Shown here: positions 9,935 through 22,225 of the stretch, one piece after another
Layout of the letters: each line of letters starts with the position of its first letter
How positions within the stretch are numbered: position 1 is the first letter of the stretch
Source of the DNA: Trogon surrucura
Lineage: Eukaryota > Chordata > Aves > Trogoniformes > Trogonidae
Reading direction: 5' to 3'
DNA: 64,000 bases
Assembly: GCA_020746105.1 (NCBI GenBank)
Contig: CM036619.1
Coordinates: 6,168,561 to 6,232,560 of the forward strand
Position numbers and translations under genes: made by a program
The notes under the pieces: generated by a model
The model's database searches: none
Seen by the model: the letters and a program-made list of their open reading frames with translations, nothing else
What the model was told of the DNA's origin: nothing

Positions 9935-12608
9935 GTAAGAAAAGAGGGGAGTATTTGCAGGATTTCTGCCCTTGCAAGCTCAAACACACAAAGCTGCAAC
10001 GGTTTTTGCCTCAGTCGATTTGTGAGTATTTACAGTGTTTGGAAGGTTGGCCCGAGATCGCTTTTCCAAACGAGATCTGCCATCTGGGCAGACCGTGAAC
10101 CTGCAAGTACAGCCCTGGGCATGGTCAGAACCTGCCCTCCAGAAAACGCAGATGCTGCTGTGCCTGCAGAAGTGACCGTGCATGCTGGAAGGTGACAAGC
10201 AGACGTTTGTTGTTGTCCAGCATCATTCCTGCAAGGTGACCGTGCAGGCAGGAGGTGGTAGGTACGGCAGGGACAGTGACCTCTCCTCCAACTGCTCTTG
10301 AATGAGGGACTGCTGTGGCTTTTGCATATCAGAGTTCCTGTCTCTGTAACAAACCGGATGGTACATAAAGTCCATTCACTGAGTCTGAGGTTTACATTGG
10401 TATCTTTATTGGATTTTTTTATTTTTGGATGGTCTCCTGGTAATTGCATTAGAGAGCCAGACAATGTATTATTTACATATTAAAAAGGTGCTGAAAACGT
10501 TTTTTGCTTTGTTTTTAAATCAAGTTGTGGATTATTGCAATTATAGCAAACAGACCATTATTCCATGAACATTTTTGCTTGTCAAAGAAATAAAACCCAA
10601 ACAAAAAAAAAAGCCTTAACAGGATCATTTGGGAAAAAAAATCCTGGGTTTGTGCTAAATTATTTAACAATTTATACTTGTTTTCTAAACAGTTTTGAAG
10701 TAGCTGCATCTTGGAAGCTGAATCAGGGAATGGATTAGTTCCCTTTGCAACTTGTGAGTGGCTCTTCTCAGTACAGGTTTGTGATGCTGTTTCCATGAGC
10801 TGTCCTTTTCCCACCTCTTGTTCGTACGGGTTAGTTAAACTGTGTAAGGCTGAATTCTGTTCTACATGTTTATTTGGAGACATGTAATCAAAGCAAAACT
10901 GCTCTGTCCAGGACTAAACCAAATGTTTGGGGTTTCTTTTCCAGAGAAACAATGAAAATGCTGTAGCAGCTAAGCCCAAGCTCTGTGCTCTGACCACAGA
11001 ACTGGCTGGGAGATGAGCACAGTTTTTACATTCTGGATAATCAAAACCAATTTTTTTTTTTTTTTTAAGAAAAAAAGAGAAAATAGAGTTTACTGATGGC
11101 TCAATCTTTTGTTTTATGTGGAAACTGGGCAAGCACTGCCCTGATACAGATTGCATTTGGCAGCTTCTGGAGCAGGAGTTGTTGCCTGAGCATAGCTGGG
11201 TGTCACCATCCAGCTGTGTGTTGGGTGCCAGAGACACTGACGGGACTGGCAGATCCGATGTAGAACCTAGGGAAGGCTTCCCAGATCTGCACTGGGTGGG
11301 CCTAGGGGAGACAGGTGTCATGTCAGATGATGTAAGGTGCTTATGTCTGCGTACCTGAATCCCATGCTCAGCCTCTCACAGTGGGATTCAGAGTCAGGCA
11401 TCTGCACTTCAGTGGCTTCCATGCGAGCTGTGGAACCTAGAAAGTGGATCAGCTCACCCTAAAGTAGTCAGGTGAAGCACGCTGGGCTGTGTTGCCTACA
11501 TTAACTAGGTCTTCATGGAAAAAAAAAAGATCTTCTGGTAGCTTGCTTTATCTTCTAGCATTACTGACATATGTCTCCACTGAGTTGCTGTACGGTTATG
11601 TGTGTTACGTACATGACATACAAATCTGTACTTCTCTTGTGCCAGGGAGTAACAGGAAATAATTCCTAAAATGACAGCACTTACTCAGCAGTTACAACGT
11701 AGAATGAAAAAATCCACTACCAAATCTTGCAGCCTCTGTGAGCTGGAGGCCAGTGCTGCTGAGGGTTAAGGTTGCTGCTCCATGGCATGGGGAGGAAAGG
11801 CAGGACAAGGGCTCTGGCCCCGATCTGCAGCCTTGCATGGGGTGAGCATCCATCAGACACCACCAGGAGTCCTCCTTGCTCCTGTCTCTGCAGATCCAGC
11901 ACTGCTGGGGGAAAAGTCTCTGCATCGGCCACCCAGTTGCCTCCTACATCCCCATTTCAGCACATGTCTAGCTCATTAGGGCAATAAGGGTCCATCAGAG
12001 ACTGAACTTAACTTTCAACACCTTTGTAAATGGTGAAGTGGAATCAAGAAAAGAAAGACTGCTTGGCTTCATCAGTCTGGATGAAACCTGGAAGCCATAA
12101 ACATGGATTCTGTCTTCTGACTTTTGAAATGGGAACAACTGATTAGAAAAGCATGAGGATAGGAGGAACAGGAGACTGGTTTTCCGAGTCGCTTTACAAA
12201 ACAGGTTTTTGCTGGGGGGGCTAACTGCTGAATGCTTTGCGTAGCTTGACTCAAAAATATTGACACTGATAATAATAAGCTCATTGGAGTTTGTCTGAAG
12301 TGAGTATGAGAATGTCCTGCTGGGTCTCCAGAGTGATCATATGTTGAAAACATGGGCTCTTGTTGTTTTACATTTTGGATCATGATCCTTATGTAGAGAG
12401 CACAAAGGAACAATTTGACAGATGGGCATTAATCATACTCTGACATTCCCAATAAGCCAGTGATCAGTGTCAGGAAGAAGGATGTCCTGCAAGATAGAGC
12501 GGAGAAGAACCTTCCACCTTGGTAAAGGAAAACTCAGGGTCAAACACCCGGTGTGAAAATGTTCAACAAGGGAGCCGTGCCCAACATCACAAAAACTTTG
12601 ATCTGACC
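9935..12608. other. Intergenic or intronic, no secure gene
   Basis: If the exon at 9732-9934 is real, this is an intron of the LRR gene; otherwise it is the intergenic spacer and promoter region. It contains a poly-T run near 11047-11067. Short open frames (such as 10030-10464 on the minus strand) show no domain. Confidence 0.45.
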
Positions 12609-12665
12609 ATGGCTTTGACTCTGCATGACAAGCTATCTGAAAGAGTGGAGTTTCGATTTGAAGAG
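12609..12665 (+). CDS. LRR gene, candidate first coding exon (57 bp)
   Basis: The ATG at 12609 has an excellent Kozak context (ACCATGG). It opens MALTLHDKLSERVEFRFEE and ends in phase 0 at a near-consensus donor (gaagag|gtaagc). Phase 0 matches candidate exon 2. If the gene extends further upstream, this exon could instead begin at 12538 (AG at 12536-12537), which keeps the frame open. Confidence 0.45.
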
Positions 12666-15548
12666 GTAAGCGTGTTTAAGCAGAAGGCAGCACACACGGC
12701 AATTCAGTTTATTTCACAGGACAGACGTATTTGACAATGTGTTCTTAGAAACACATTTTTCCCCTTAGTAATGTGGGGGATGGCTTTCATCCAAGTCTGA
12801 AATTACTTTCATTGCAATAACTTCTTTAGTGCTCTCTTAATGAGAGCTGAGTTTAAATCTGAGTCTTATTTTTATGGTGAATTGTGAGGTCTGTCATTTC
12901 TGGTAAGCATCTTGCCCTTGCAAGTGAAAAATCTCCCTTTTCCATGGATACTATATTCGTCTCCATTGTATATATGTTTCCTAGTTGTTATACCCTTCCT
13001 TAATTATGAACAACTATTAAACTTTCTTATGTTCTGCTGAATCTTTTTCTTGTAAAATGTCCACCCTTTCTTAATGAAGCTTGCACAGCCTTCAGACCTC
13101 ATTGACATTAATGGTGACCATAAAGAACAGCCGTAACTATTTTCAGTGTCCCCAGGATCTGCTCATCACATTGTACACTCAGATGTGAAAGCCTCATCTC
13201 TACAGCTTGTGCAGTCCCTATCGGGAAGCCCAGCACACTTCCCTATCAGGAAGCCACCAGCATTTCCGGAGCTTACAATGCCAAAAACATCCTCACAACA
13301 CTGCTGGATACTAGGCAAGTGATATCATTTTCTCTTACAGATCCCAAAAATTAATCTGGAGGAAATTCAGGGCTCTATTTCAACGGGTTTGTAGTATTTG
13401 CACTCTGAATCCTAGTTAAGGGTAACAGCTGGTGTGTAACAGACATGAAAAAATTGTATTTCAGGGTGAAAAGCAATTAATAAAACAGCAAACCCTAAAG
13501 TGTAAGTTCAGATGCTGACAGTGGTATTGTCAGCATGATCTGGAGAGAGATCTCCCAGCACTTGCCACCCATTCGTGCAGTCCCATACACCCCTGAGGCT
13601 GGAACAGAGGCCCCCTGCAAACTCGAGACCACCCTGGGCTGTGGAGATCAGAAATGAGCAGGGTAGCAAAGCAGAGCTGATGTGCCCCCGCCCTCCCAAG
13701 ACCTGACCTGGTAGACCTGCTTAGACCGTGCCTCTAATGTATTGTCTTCTACCTGTAGCAGCCTGTGGGATGCTACAGAGACCTTGAAAAGCATTTGAAA
13801 TGATTGTCCTAAGCATTTTTCAGCTGAAAGCCTTAAGGATGAAGCAAAAGAGGTGGGCTCCTTTAGCCTGATGCTTCAAACCCACAATTTTCTCCTTCCT
13901 GGAAAATGCCCTGCTCTCTACATCGCATGCTGTGCTGAGCAGCTTGGGATAAACCTGGCATTTTTCATCTCTCCTATAAAAGCTATGCCAGTGAGGAATA
14001 AAAATTTGCTTTTAAATGTGCCAGAGCAAGTGTAGCACAAGGAGGTCTGTATCTCTGTGGTGCAAGGGTTCATATGCTCAGCAGGAGGGAGAAGGACTTG
14101 CAGACTTCAAAATCGATTCTTTATTGTGTTTGCTGAATGTTAAAGGCTCAAACTGACCTGAGGGCAGAATCTGTTCATGGTTCCCAGCTCCCAAGCCACC
14201 AGCTACGAATCTGTCTTCTTGTCCCATTTACCATGTGCTTTATCTTGTCCCCTTTACCATGTGCTTCATCCACCCAGCCTTTCTGCTTCCGTTGCAGTCC
14301 CTTGGGACTGACCAATGTGAATTCCTGAGACAACAGTCCCCTCTGTGCTCCCAGAAGGAGAGAGCTACACACAAAGATTTGAACCGATCTGCTGAAAAGC
14401 AGAGCAACAGCACTGCCGCTTCACTTTCTGAACATGGGCAGATAGTTGCCACCAGCTCACCAGGAACCGCGAGAGGCACCATCACAGTCCGGGAGCTGAA
14501 TTTTGTGTACGCTGCCGAGCTGGAAGGGAAACACCCGATCAGGTGAGAACGCCAAGTGTTTACTCAGTGAGATGTATCTGAGCAACCCAAACACTCTGCA
14601 TGTGCATTAGTAACACGCCTGGCAGAGAAGAAAGCTGACAGAGGACCTTGATCAGCGAAAAAACTCAGAGGTTGGCCGTGGAGGGTGCAACAAATAGTCA
14701 GTGACTGTCTCGATTCAACCAGCCACAGTTCTGGTGGGGTGATGGATGCAGCCACCTCTTTCAGGTGTTCCTCTACTGGCCCTGATCTACTCTGGAGGTA
14801 CCTTAGAGAGCACGATCCGAAGTACAAAGGGAAGAAGAAACTCAAGATCTCGGGCAGAGAGCTGGCATCCGTTCCCATGCAGGTCTTCAGCTTGGAGCAG
14901 CTGCAGGTCCTGGAGATGAGCCCGGAACGAGAGAGCTGCTTGAGGTACCGAATGGAGCTGCTCCCCCGAGAGATCAGCCGCCTGAGGAACCTAACCTGCC
15001 TCTACATGGACTCCAACAACTTGAAGAAAATCCCTGCAGAAATCGGCACCTTGAGTCTCTTGGAGAGGCTCACTCTGAGTAACAACAGCCTGAGCTCGCT
15101 GCCCCCAGAAATGGGGTCACTTCAAAGGCTGCACAGCCTCCACCTTGCCAACAACAGCCTCACCGAGCTGCCTGCACCCCTCTGCCACCTGAGGAGCCTC
15201 ACCTTTCTGGATGTGAGTGACAACAAAATACGCACAATCCCCTCCAGCATTCGGCATCTAGTGAAACTGGAAACATTGCTCTTGCTCTTCAACTCACTGG
15301 AGAGTCTGCCTGAGGATGTCTGTGTTTTAAGGAATCTGCGCACGCTTTGGTTGGGAAACAACCACCTAAAGTCCCTTCCAGCAAGCTTTGGGGAGCTGGT
15401 GAACCTGGACTGGGGGTACAGTTACTGTTCGTGCAACTTTGAGGGGAATCCCCTGGAAAAACCTCCCCCTGCAGTCTGCAGCAGAGGCCCTGAAGAGATC
15501 AGAGACTATTTTTTGTCATTTCACAGGGCTCAGAGGCAAGACAACTGA
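12609..15548 (+). CDS. Leucine-rich repeat protein, three-exon model (361 aa)
   Basis: The proposed exons are 12609-12665, 14298-14542 and 14765-15548. Junction phases agree (0, then 2), and the joined frame is open for 361 codons from a strong Kozak ATG (tgaccATGG) to TGA at 15546-15548. The N-terminal 120 or so residues are polar and show no domain I recognise. Residues about 125-335 are about eight leucine-rich repeats of 23 residues with the pattern LxxLxLxxNxLxxLPxxIxx, the SDS22/Shoc2-like intracellular class. They end in a cap with FEGNPLEKPPP and an EEIRDYFLSF tail. There is no signal peptide or membrane segment, so a cytoplasmic or nuclear scaffold role is likely. I do not recognise it as LRRC2, LRRC18, LRRC30 or LRRC39. 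It lies about 5.5 kb downstream of COL22A1 on the same strand. The LRR exon is secure; the upstream exons are inferred from splice signals. Confidence 0.65.
14219..14270 (+). repeat. Two-copy 26-bp tandem repeat
   Basis: Adjacent units beginning ttgtcccatttaccatgtgc and ttgtcccctttaccatgtgc, with two mismatches in 26 bp. They lie just upstream of the candidate exon 2 acceptor of the LRR gene. Confidence 0.9.
14298..14542 (+). CDS. LRR gene, candidate exon 2 (245 bp)
   Basis: A strong pyrimidine-rich acceptor (cctttctgcttccgttgcag) precedes it and gtgaga follows. It is open in one frame, from SLGTDQCEFLRQQ to VRELNFVYAAELEGKHPI, starting in phase 0 and ending with two bases of a codon. That phase is exactly what the LRR exon needs across a 222-bp intron. 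No in-frame ATG occurs in it, so an upstream coding exon is required. The content is polar and Ser-rich with no recognised domain. Confidence 0.55.
14765..15548 (+). CDS. LRR gene, terminal coding exon (leucine-rich repeats)
   Basis: The exon is preceded by cagccacctctttcag, starts at the third base of an Arg codon, and continues CSSTGPDLLWRYLREHDPKY into repeats such as LPREISRLRNLTCLYMDSNN and LRNLTCLYMDSNNLKKIPAE. All main repeats lie in this one exon without internal stops. The frame is also open back to an ATG at 14685, so an intronless reading starting there (287 aa) is formally possible. I prefer the spliced form because exon 2 ends in a good donor with the matching phase. Confidence 0.85.
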
Positions 15549-15967
15549 TGTCAACCCTCATGAAGTGGCTGATGTGGATTTATTCTGTACAAATCAACTG
15601 CACAAGTAAAATGTGTTTTACATGGAAAAGTCTGGTAAACATCGCTCCATGGAGCTCAAAAGCTTCATCTCAGCTGTAAGGTGATTTCTTTGGCAGTCTT
15701 TCTTTTTGACACTGGTATTGAACGGTGGTGTATACCTTTCAAAAATTCAGTCAGGGACAGCTCTAATCTTTTGTTATTTATAGTTGCATAGATCTGTCTC
15801 AGGAAATGTTGCAGCCAAACGTTCGGTCTGAGAAAATGAACAATAGCTTGTCTGAGAAGATAGAATTGGATAAACAACGGGTGTTATGTAAATAGCAATA
15901 ATCCGTACGGTTTGTTTGCACGCTGGGTCGGTGCTTCAGCCTGGACTTGAAGTCTGTTCTCCCTAGT
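15549..15967 (+). other. Presumed LRR gene 3' UTR and spacer
   Basis: Non-coding sequence after the LRR stop. I see no canonical AATAAA before the CR1 at 15968; an AGTAAA variant occurs near 15606. The transcript end is therefore unresolved. Confidence 0.4.
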
Positions 15968-16250
15968 GGTGAGTGACAGGACAAAGGGAAATGGCCTTAA
16001 GTTGCACCAGGGGAGGTTCAGGTTGGTTGGATATTAGGAAGAATTTCTTTACTGAAAGGGTTGCCAGCCATTGGAATAGCCTGCCCAGGGAGGGGGTAGA
16101 GTTGGCATCCCTGGAGGTGTTTAAACACCTGGAGGTGTTTATTGTGCTGAGGGACATGGTTTGGTGGTGTTGATAGGGCTAGGAAAAGGTTGGACTCATT
16201 GATCTTGAAGGTCTCTTCCAACCGAAAATGTTCTATGATTCTATGTTTCT
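15968..16250 (+). mobile_element. CR1 LINE 3' fragment
   Basis: Sense CR1: gtgacaggacaaagggaaat, ggttggatattaggaagaat, ttggactcattgatcttgaa, and a terminal ttctatgattctatg. It contains a short internal duplication of cctggaggtgtttaaa. Its wording matches the copy at 38472, so both belong to one subfamily. Confidence 0.9.
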
Positions 16251-19200
16251 AAGTGCAGGCTGAGATTTCTGCAAGTGTTTAAGGCCATGCAGACTTGTGG
16301 ATCTGGCTTTGCTTCTGGTAGCCCAAAATCTCATTATTTTCCATGGTACTTTACTTCCAACAAATGGGTTGAGTCAACGCAGGCTTCTCTCAAGCTCTGG
16401 TTAAAAACCAACATATGACCAGGTCTCACAAAGTACCATGCAAGCAATGTCTCTATTGCTTTGGCAGGATGTAGTGTATTTCTTACCCTGCTTCTTCTGA
16501 AGAGCAGGAATATCCCACTTTCTGAAAGCAGCGTGGGCCTGAAGTTGATGTTCCATACCCTCTAGAGCAGACCTCAGTGATTATTGCTCTGTGGAGCTTG
16601 GGTGACACACAGGGGTAGCCCAGATTTACAGCGTGCAGCGCCAACAAAAAGGTTTCCCTTTCTACCGAGGCTGGGAAATTGTTGAGAGATATTAAAATAT
16701 GAGTATGCAAACTTCCTGCAAGGGAATGTTTCTGAGAATCCCTGTCTATAATCATAAAAGGCTTCATCAGTGTTTCATGGAAATTTGCTGAGACTCCTTT
16801 CTGTTTTGTTTTGCTCTCTCTTCCCCTTCACCTCTCATCAGCATTTTCCTCCCACTTCTTAGCTTTGCTCTTTGTGGGTGTTTTCTCTGTGGCTACTCCC
16901 TCTGATATTATCTTTGCATTTCACTATTTTCTCATCAGAAGCCTCTCGTTCCCTTATGAATGCTTTTCTTAGCCCCCTGCCTCCTTTGTTTCCCACTTCT
17001 CCTTTGGCCAGCATACAGAAAGCTGCAGCTTTATGTCTTTCCTGGAAAGAAGGGCTACTGGGAGCTGCACGTGTTCTTCCAGGACATGGAGAAAGGGAGA
17101 GAGAAAGGGCTTGAGACATCGGTACATGGACCATTGAGCCTCTTGTTCAGTTATTTTCTTCTCCTCTTAGCAGAGATCAACACAAGAAGAGAACTGGATC
17201 AATGCTGAAATTTTACTGGGTGATGAAAGCACAGATGTTCTTAGCATGAACTGATTTTTACATGGCTCAGCCGCTGAGTCTGCCTGTGACCTCGGTGGAG
17301 ATTTCCAACCAGCTGTCATTTTTTTGGTGGCACAGTAAACGGACTCAGTCCAGAGGCAGTATGTCACACCATGATAAATCAATGCACAGCAATAATGGGC
17401 ATGCGGTATCATCACACCAGGCTGTTCGTTTTTTCTGCAGCTGATTACTTCCAAAATCTGTGACAAAGAAAGGAGTAAAGGGACCGTGACGCCTTGCTCA
17501 TTTGGCTATTCTGGTGGCAGCATGGAGAACTGGAGATGATGGAACAGGACAATGAACTGCAAGTTCTTTGTGCTTGGTTGTTTTTCAGAGATTTGCAGTA
17601 TAAGGGAGTGTGCATGAAGTAGGTCCTGAAGCTGTTGCTAAGTCAGACAGAGCGTATATCAAGCTGTTGAAGGACCAGGGGTCTTTTCCTGCTTCTGCCA
17701 TTGATCCATCCTCTGGACTCAAGCAGGTTTGCTGTCTTATTTCCCTGTTCATCTCGCCACATTCTATACATGCAGCCATCCTGCCTTTCTAAAGTCTGGT
17801 ATGAGACTTTAAGTATAAAGGCAGTACTAGCAAGACAAGTCAATCTCTTCAGACCCTATCTTGCTTTTTTTCTTCTGCATTGCACAGGGTTTGGACTTGG
17901 GGATCCGTTTCCAATTTTGGCCACTTTACCCTCCTGCTTCTTGGCCAGTGATTCCCAAACGGCAAGCTGACTTCAGCTTGTTTGGCAAGTTTATAGCATC
18001 TCACAGCTTTTGCTTTTGGTTTTGGCCCATCAGATTTCACATGCTCAGTTTAACTATTCCTTTCTCAAAAAAAAACACGGACATTATTTCTGAAGCGTGA
18101 TTGTATCTGTTAATAATGTACCTGTCATTCTTGGGAGTGAATGGAGCTAAAAAGGGGGTTAAAGCCCACAAGAAAATGTAATCTTTAATAAATACTGCTG
18201 ATACCTTTTCTGTAATTCTCCAGTCTGCTGGGACCAAGAGAAATTTTGAAAAATTAATGCAAGAGAGGGCACTTTGACCATATCATTGAGCTGCTCAAGC
18301 AGACTAAGTACATTTTCCATCTGGAAGAAATTCTATCCTGAGACCACACTGTCGGTCACCTCCTCCTCTCCCTTTGTCCTGGTGGCTGACAAACCCCCAC
18401 TTCCCAAAGTAGAAACACCAACAGTGCACATGCGCTATGGTATTCTGGCATCTCTGTTAGTGGCACAGTTACGCAGAGCAATAACTAGATGGCATTAAAA
18501 TCTAATCTCAAACTGCTTATCCTGTGTTTTGTTGCACTATTTGTATTGTTGCTAAGCACCCTCCTTTGCCTGTGCTCATTAAAACTTCAAGCGTTAGCAT
18601 CAGAGGATGGCAAACTGCGAGGATACAGGCCCCTGGCAAAAAGACCTGAATATAATCCATACAATGGGGGTGAGGAGGAGGAGGGGGGCAGTTGTTAGAG
18701 CTGACATTCAGCACTGGTGGGAGTTGTGCACACGTTTCCCTTCACTCCATACTGTACCACAAACAGAGTGGCAGAGAAGAGCATTGTCCCCTGGAACTGC
18801 AAAGGGCTTTCATTTGAAAACTTTGAACTCTTTTTCAGTAGAACAACAATGAAATGTAAAAGCAGTGGTGGGGGGGCGGCGGGGGGGGGGGGCAGGGGAA
18901 AAGCTCCAAATTCAGGTATTCAGGAGAATAATATATATAAGGGCAGAGGGCTCTTTAATTTAATATACAAATGCATAACACTTCACAGGCTGGTAGCTCA
19001 AACCAGACAAGTTCTGACTACAGATAAGCTGCATATTTTTAATGCTGGAGAGTTCACCTGAGGATATGGCATATTCTCCACCGCCTGAAGTCTGTAAACC
19101 CCACCGTCTGGCACACCCGAAGCTATGACTGGAACACTCCACCTTGTTTTACATAAAGTAAAAGTTGCAAAGGCTCCCTCTGTCTTCAAGGTGTATGGCT

Positions 19201-20823
19201 ACAATCTATGGTTGCCATAAATCTAAAAGATTAGATCCCAGCATTTACTTACTTCTCCCTCAATTTGCCTCTGCATGAACTTCAGCTTTTTAGTTTTTCA
19301 ATGGCTATGAGCAATGCTTAAAGAATTGAAGGTCACCAAGCCAAGACCACTGATCAGAGGGACTTTTTATACAAGTGGTGGAGTCTCTGAGCTGGCAAAA
19401 AAAAAAAAAAAAAAAAGAAGGGGAAGCTGCTTTCTCCTCATGCCATTTGGAGTCAGCAGTGAATTTCCAGGCTTACAAATGGAAGACTGGTCCTGAATTC
19501 AATTTGAGTGGAGTTTAGCAGCAATCAGTTTTTCAAATCTTCAAGGAGTCTTGTGGTCGATCAATCAAATGTATTGCATATTAGCCATCAATGGAAACAC
19601 AACTTTGCAGACCCCCAGAAAACAAAAGACACTGCAGGTAGTGTCCTACATACAACACAAACATACTTAATAACTGAGAGTGCTAGCTTGTGAATATATA
19701 GTTTTGAGGGTTCTGTCTGCAGAGGTTCTCTATGGTTTGCCTAGTCCAGGAGGGTATACAACCAAAAGGCCATCAGCACTGAGACAGGGTAGTGTTCCTA
19801 CTAGCTGGATGGAACCCAGTGCCACCAGCCTTTCTGTCTTCCTCTGTGCGCAGTAGCCTCATTTCAGAACTTAACAGTCCAACCTCAGAAATTGCAATTT
19901 CTGGTGATGCAACACTGAGTTCAGTGCAAAAGGCTGAGGTCTGACATGAATCCATGAGATCAATAGGTTTAATTATCATTGATTGCATATGATCAGTCAC
20001 TGTCAGAGGTACCAGATTCAACAGGACATGTTTTCCTACACTTGGGCAATGGCACCACAAGAGAAACAAAGCAGTCTATCATGAGCAAGTGTCATATCGC
20101 TCAGCATGTCAAATTGCAATGAAAGCCTAAGTAGAATATCTAATGAAGATCACTCTAAGCCATACAAAGAAAGGTTTTCAACTCCCCAGAGTGTTCTGCC
20201 CATGAACCAAAAGACAGGTGGTAAATGGTGCTTGAATAAGTACTACATCCAAGCCATGGATTTCCTATGCTTGTTAAAGATCTCAGTGGTCCTCAAGAAG
20301 CTTTTTATTTTTCTGTCACTCTATGGTGGCAGAAGAATAAAATCTGTAAAATGTGCTGTTGTTCTCACTGCCATGCAAACAAACTTTCCCTGAACAGTTC
20401 AGGCAGCAAAAAAAATAGCAAGAGAAGGAGAGATTGATGCCACGAGCAAAGCCCAGATGGAATAGCCCACACTGAGCCTTTGTACTGGAACTCACTAGGT
20501 TTTGCCAGACTTAAATGTCTGACAGAGCCAGCCTGGAGCTCACTGCTGCCAAGGCTCCCAGAGCGATCCACATCCAGTCATTTGGTGCAGTAACTTTATG
20601 AGGCCTTGCATTCAGCAAAATGCAGTGACTCTCAGATCAAAGGTATTGGTTCGGCTGGGGTCAGGCCATTAGCACAAAGTTATGTCTAAAGACAAACCTC
20701 TCCGGTACTTTGCAAGTCTTGCTGTTGAAAAGTTCAAATCGAAATTTCTTCATGTAATGCAAATTCTTTTTTTTGGTGGGGTTGTTCCATTACTCAGAGA
20801 CTAGAAAGTCAGGTACCTGTTGG
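16251..20823. other. Intergenic, no gene seen
   Basis: About 4.5 kb without a defensible exon. It holds a G-run (18865-18898), a poly-A run (about 19399-19418) and one small open frame with a hydrophobic stretch (18489-18698) that I do not call a gene. Confidence 0.5.
18865..18898 (+). repeat. G-rich low-complexity tract
   Basis: A 34-bp stretch of G runs broken by single T, C and A bases. It has the spacing needed for a G-quadruplex on the + strand. Confidence 0.8.
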
Positions 20824-21302
20824 AATGAATCCAGAGGAGGGCCATGAAAGTGCTCAGAGGACTGAAACTCACCTCCTGTGAGGACAGGCTGAGAGAGTTG
20901 GGATTGTTCAGCCTGGGGAAGAGAAAGCTCCAGAGAGATCTTATAGCTGCCTTCCAGTACTTAAGGAGAACCTATAAGAAAAATGGAAGCAATTTTTTAG
21001 CAGGGCCTGTTGCAACAGGACAAGGGGCAATGGTTTTAAACTAAAAGCGGGTAGATTTAAACTAGACATTAAGAAGTTCTTTAGTATGACTGTGGTGAAG
21101 AGCTGGCACAGGTTGCCCAGAGAGGTGGTGGAGGCTCCATCCCTGGAGACGAATATTCAAGATCAGGCTTGGTGGGACTCTGAGCAACCTGATCTAGTGA
21201 GAGATGTCCCTGCTCACTGCAGGGGGGTTGGACTAGGTGACCTTTAAAGATCCCTTCTAACCCAAAAGATTCTATGATTCTCTGATTTTATGATGCTATG
21301 AC
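20824..21302 (+). mobile_element. CR1 LINE 3' fragment
   Basis: Sense CR1: aatccagaggagggccatga, gaggacaggctgagagagtt, ttcagcctggggaagaga, ttggactaggtgacctttaa, and a degenerate 3' end of repeated ctatgatt units. Confidence 0.9.
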
Positions 21303-21699
21303 TTAGAAAACAGATTACTATATTCCTGTTTGCAACCAGCCTTATACGAACATAAAGCTTATTGAAGAAAATCTTAAGAAATTTACTAAAGTTAAAGAAG
21401 ACCTGAGCCTGTCATTCCTTCTGCTCTGACCATGTTTTCCACATCCCCGGTAGTGCTCTTCTCCTGTGGACTATTACTGAGTAGTCACATTCAGAACTAA
21501 ATATAATAAGGCATCTGAAGTCTTTCTAGTGCCAAAGTGAGGACTGCTACACATCCTGAAAGATTAACCCCGTTTGTTCACTCTGGTGTGATGGTGACTG
21601 CTCTTTTTTTCACAGACAATTCAGCTTGTCATTGACTGTGATACCACACTTTGCTGGAAAGCTGCTGTTGGCAAATTTTGATACTGGTGTGTTTGTTTA

Positions 21700-22225
21700 G
21701 GCTGCAGTTTGTAACCTTGCACTTGTCCCTGCTGAATTTCAGCTTTCCCTCTCCCCCAACCCAGACAGGTTACACAATTCTTCAAAATCATTGTGAATTC
21801 AAATCCTGTCCTGCTGTGCTTACAATGCCTCCGAGCTTTATGCCATCTGAAAATTTAATAACCATACTCTTCCCTATCGTCTAATTCATTAATGAAAACA
21901 CATGCCAGGATTGGGTCCAGAACAGACCTGGCTGAACTCCACTTTCTGTATCCTTCCACTCTGACAAAGCACCACCGATAACCTTTCTGATATGTTATCA
22001 AACCAGCCTTGCACCCAATCGATCAGTGTCTCGTCCAGACCTTGCTACCCGTGGCTTGCTTATGAGAATGTCACATGCAACCATTTCGAAAACCTTAGTA
22101 ATGGTAAGATTCGTGACAGCTACTTTTCTTTTATTCTTAAAGCTTGTTATGTTGCTGAAAGTGGAGATTAGATCAGTTCAACACAATTTATTCTTAAGAA
22201 ATCCACACGGGCTACTTGTCCCTGC
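21700..22225 (-). mobile_element. Old, diverged CR1/L3-like LINE fragment
   Basis: Antisense relic of the CR1-clade RT end. Recognisable landmarks include atgccatctgaaaatttaat (antisense of the FADDTK region), attaatgaaaacacatgcca and cagacctggctgaactccac. It is much more diverged than the other CR1 copies and has no open frame. Confidence 0.6.

Noticed and set aside
14685-14764. Intronless start of the LRR protein at the ATG 14685
   Set aside because: The sequence between 14685 and 14764 reads as intron with a proper acceptor. The upstream exon donor at 14543 has the matching phase. It is kept only as an alternative.
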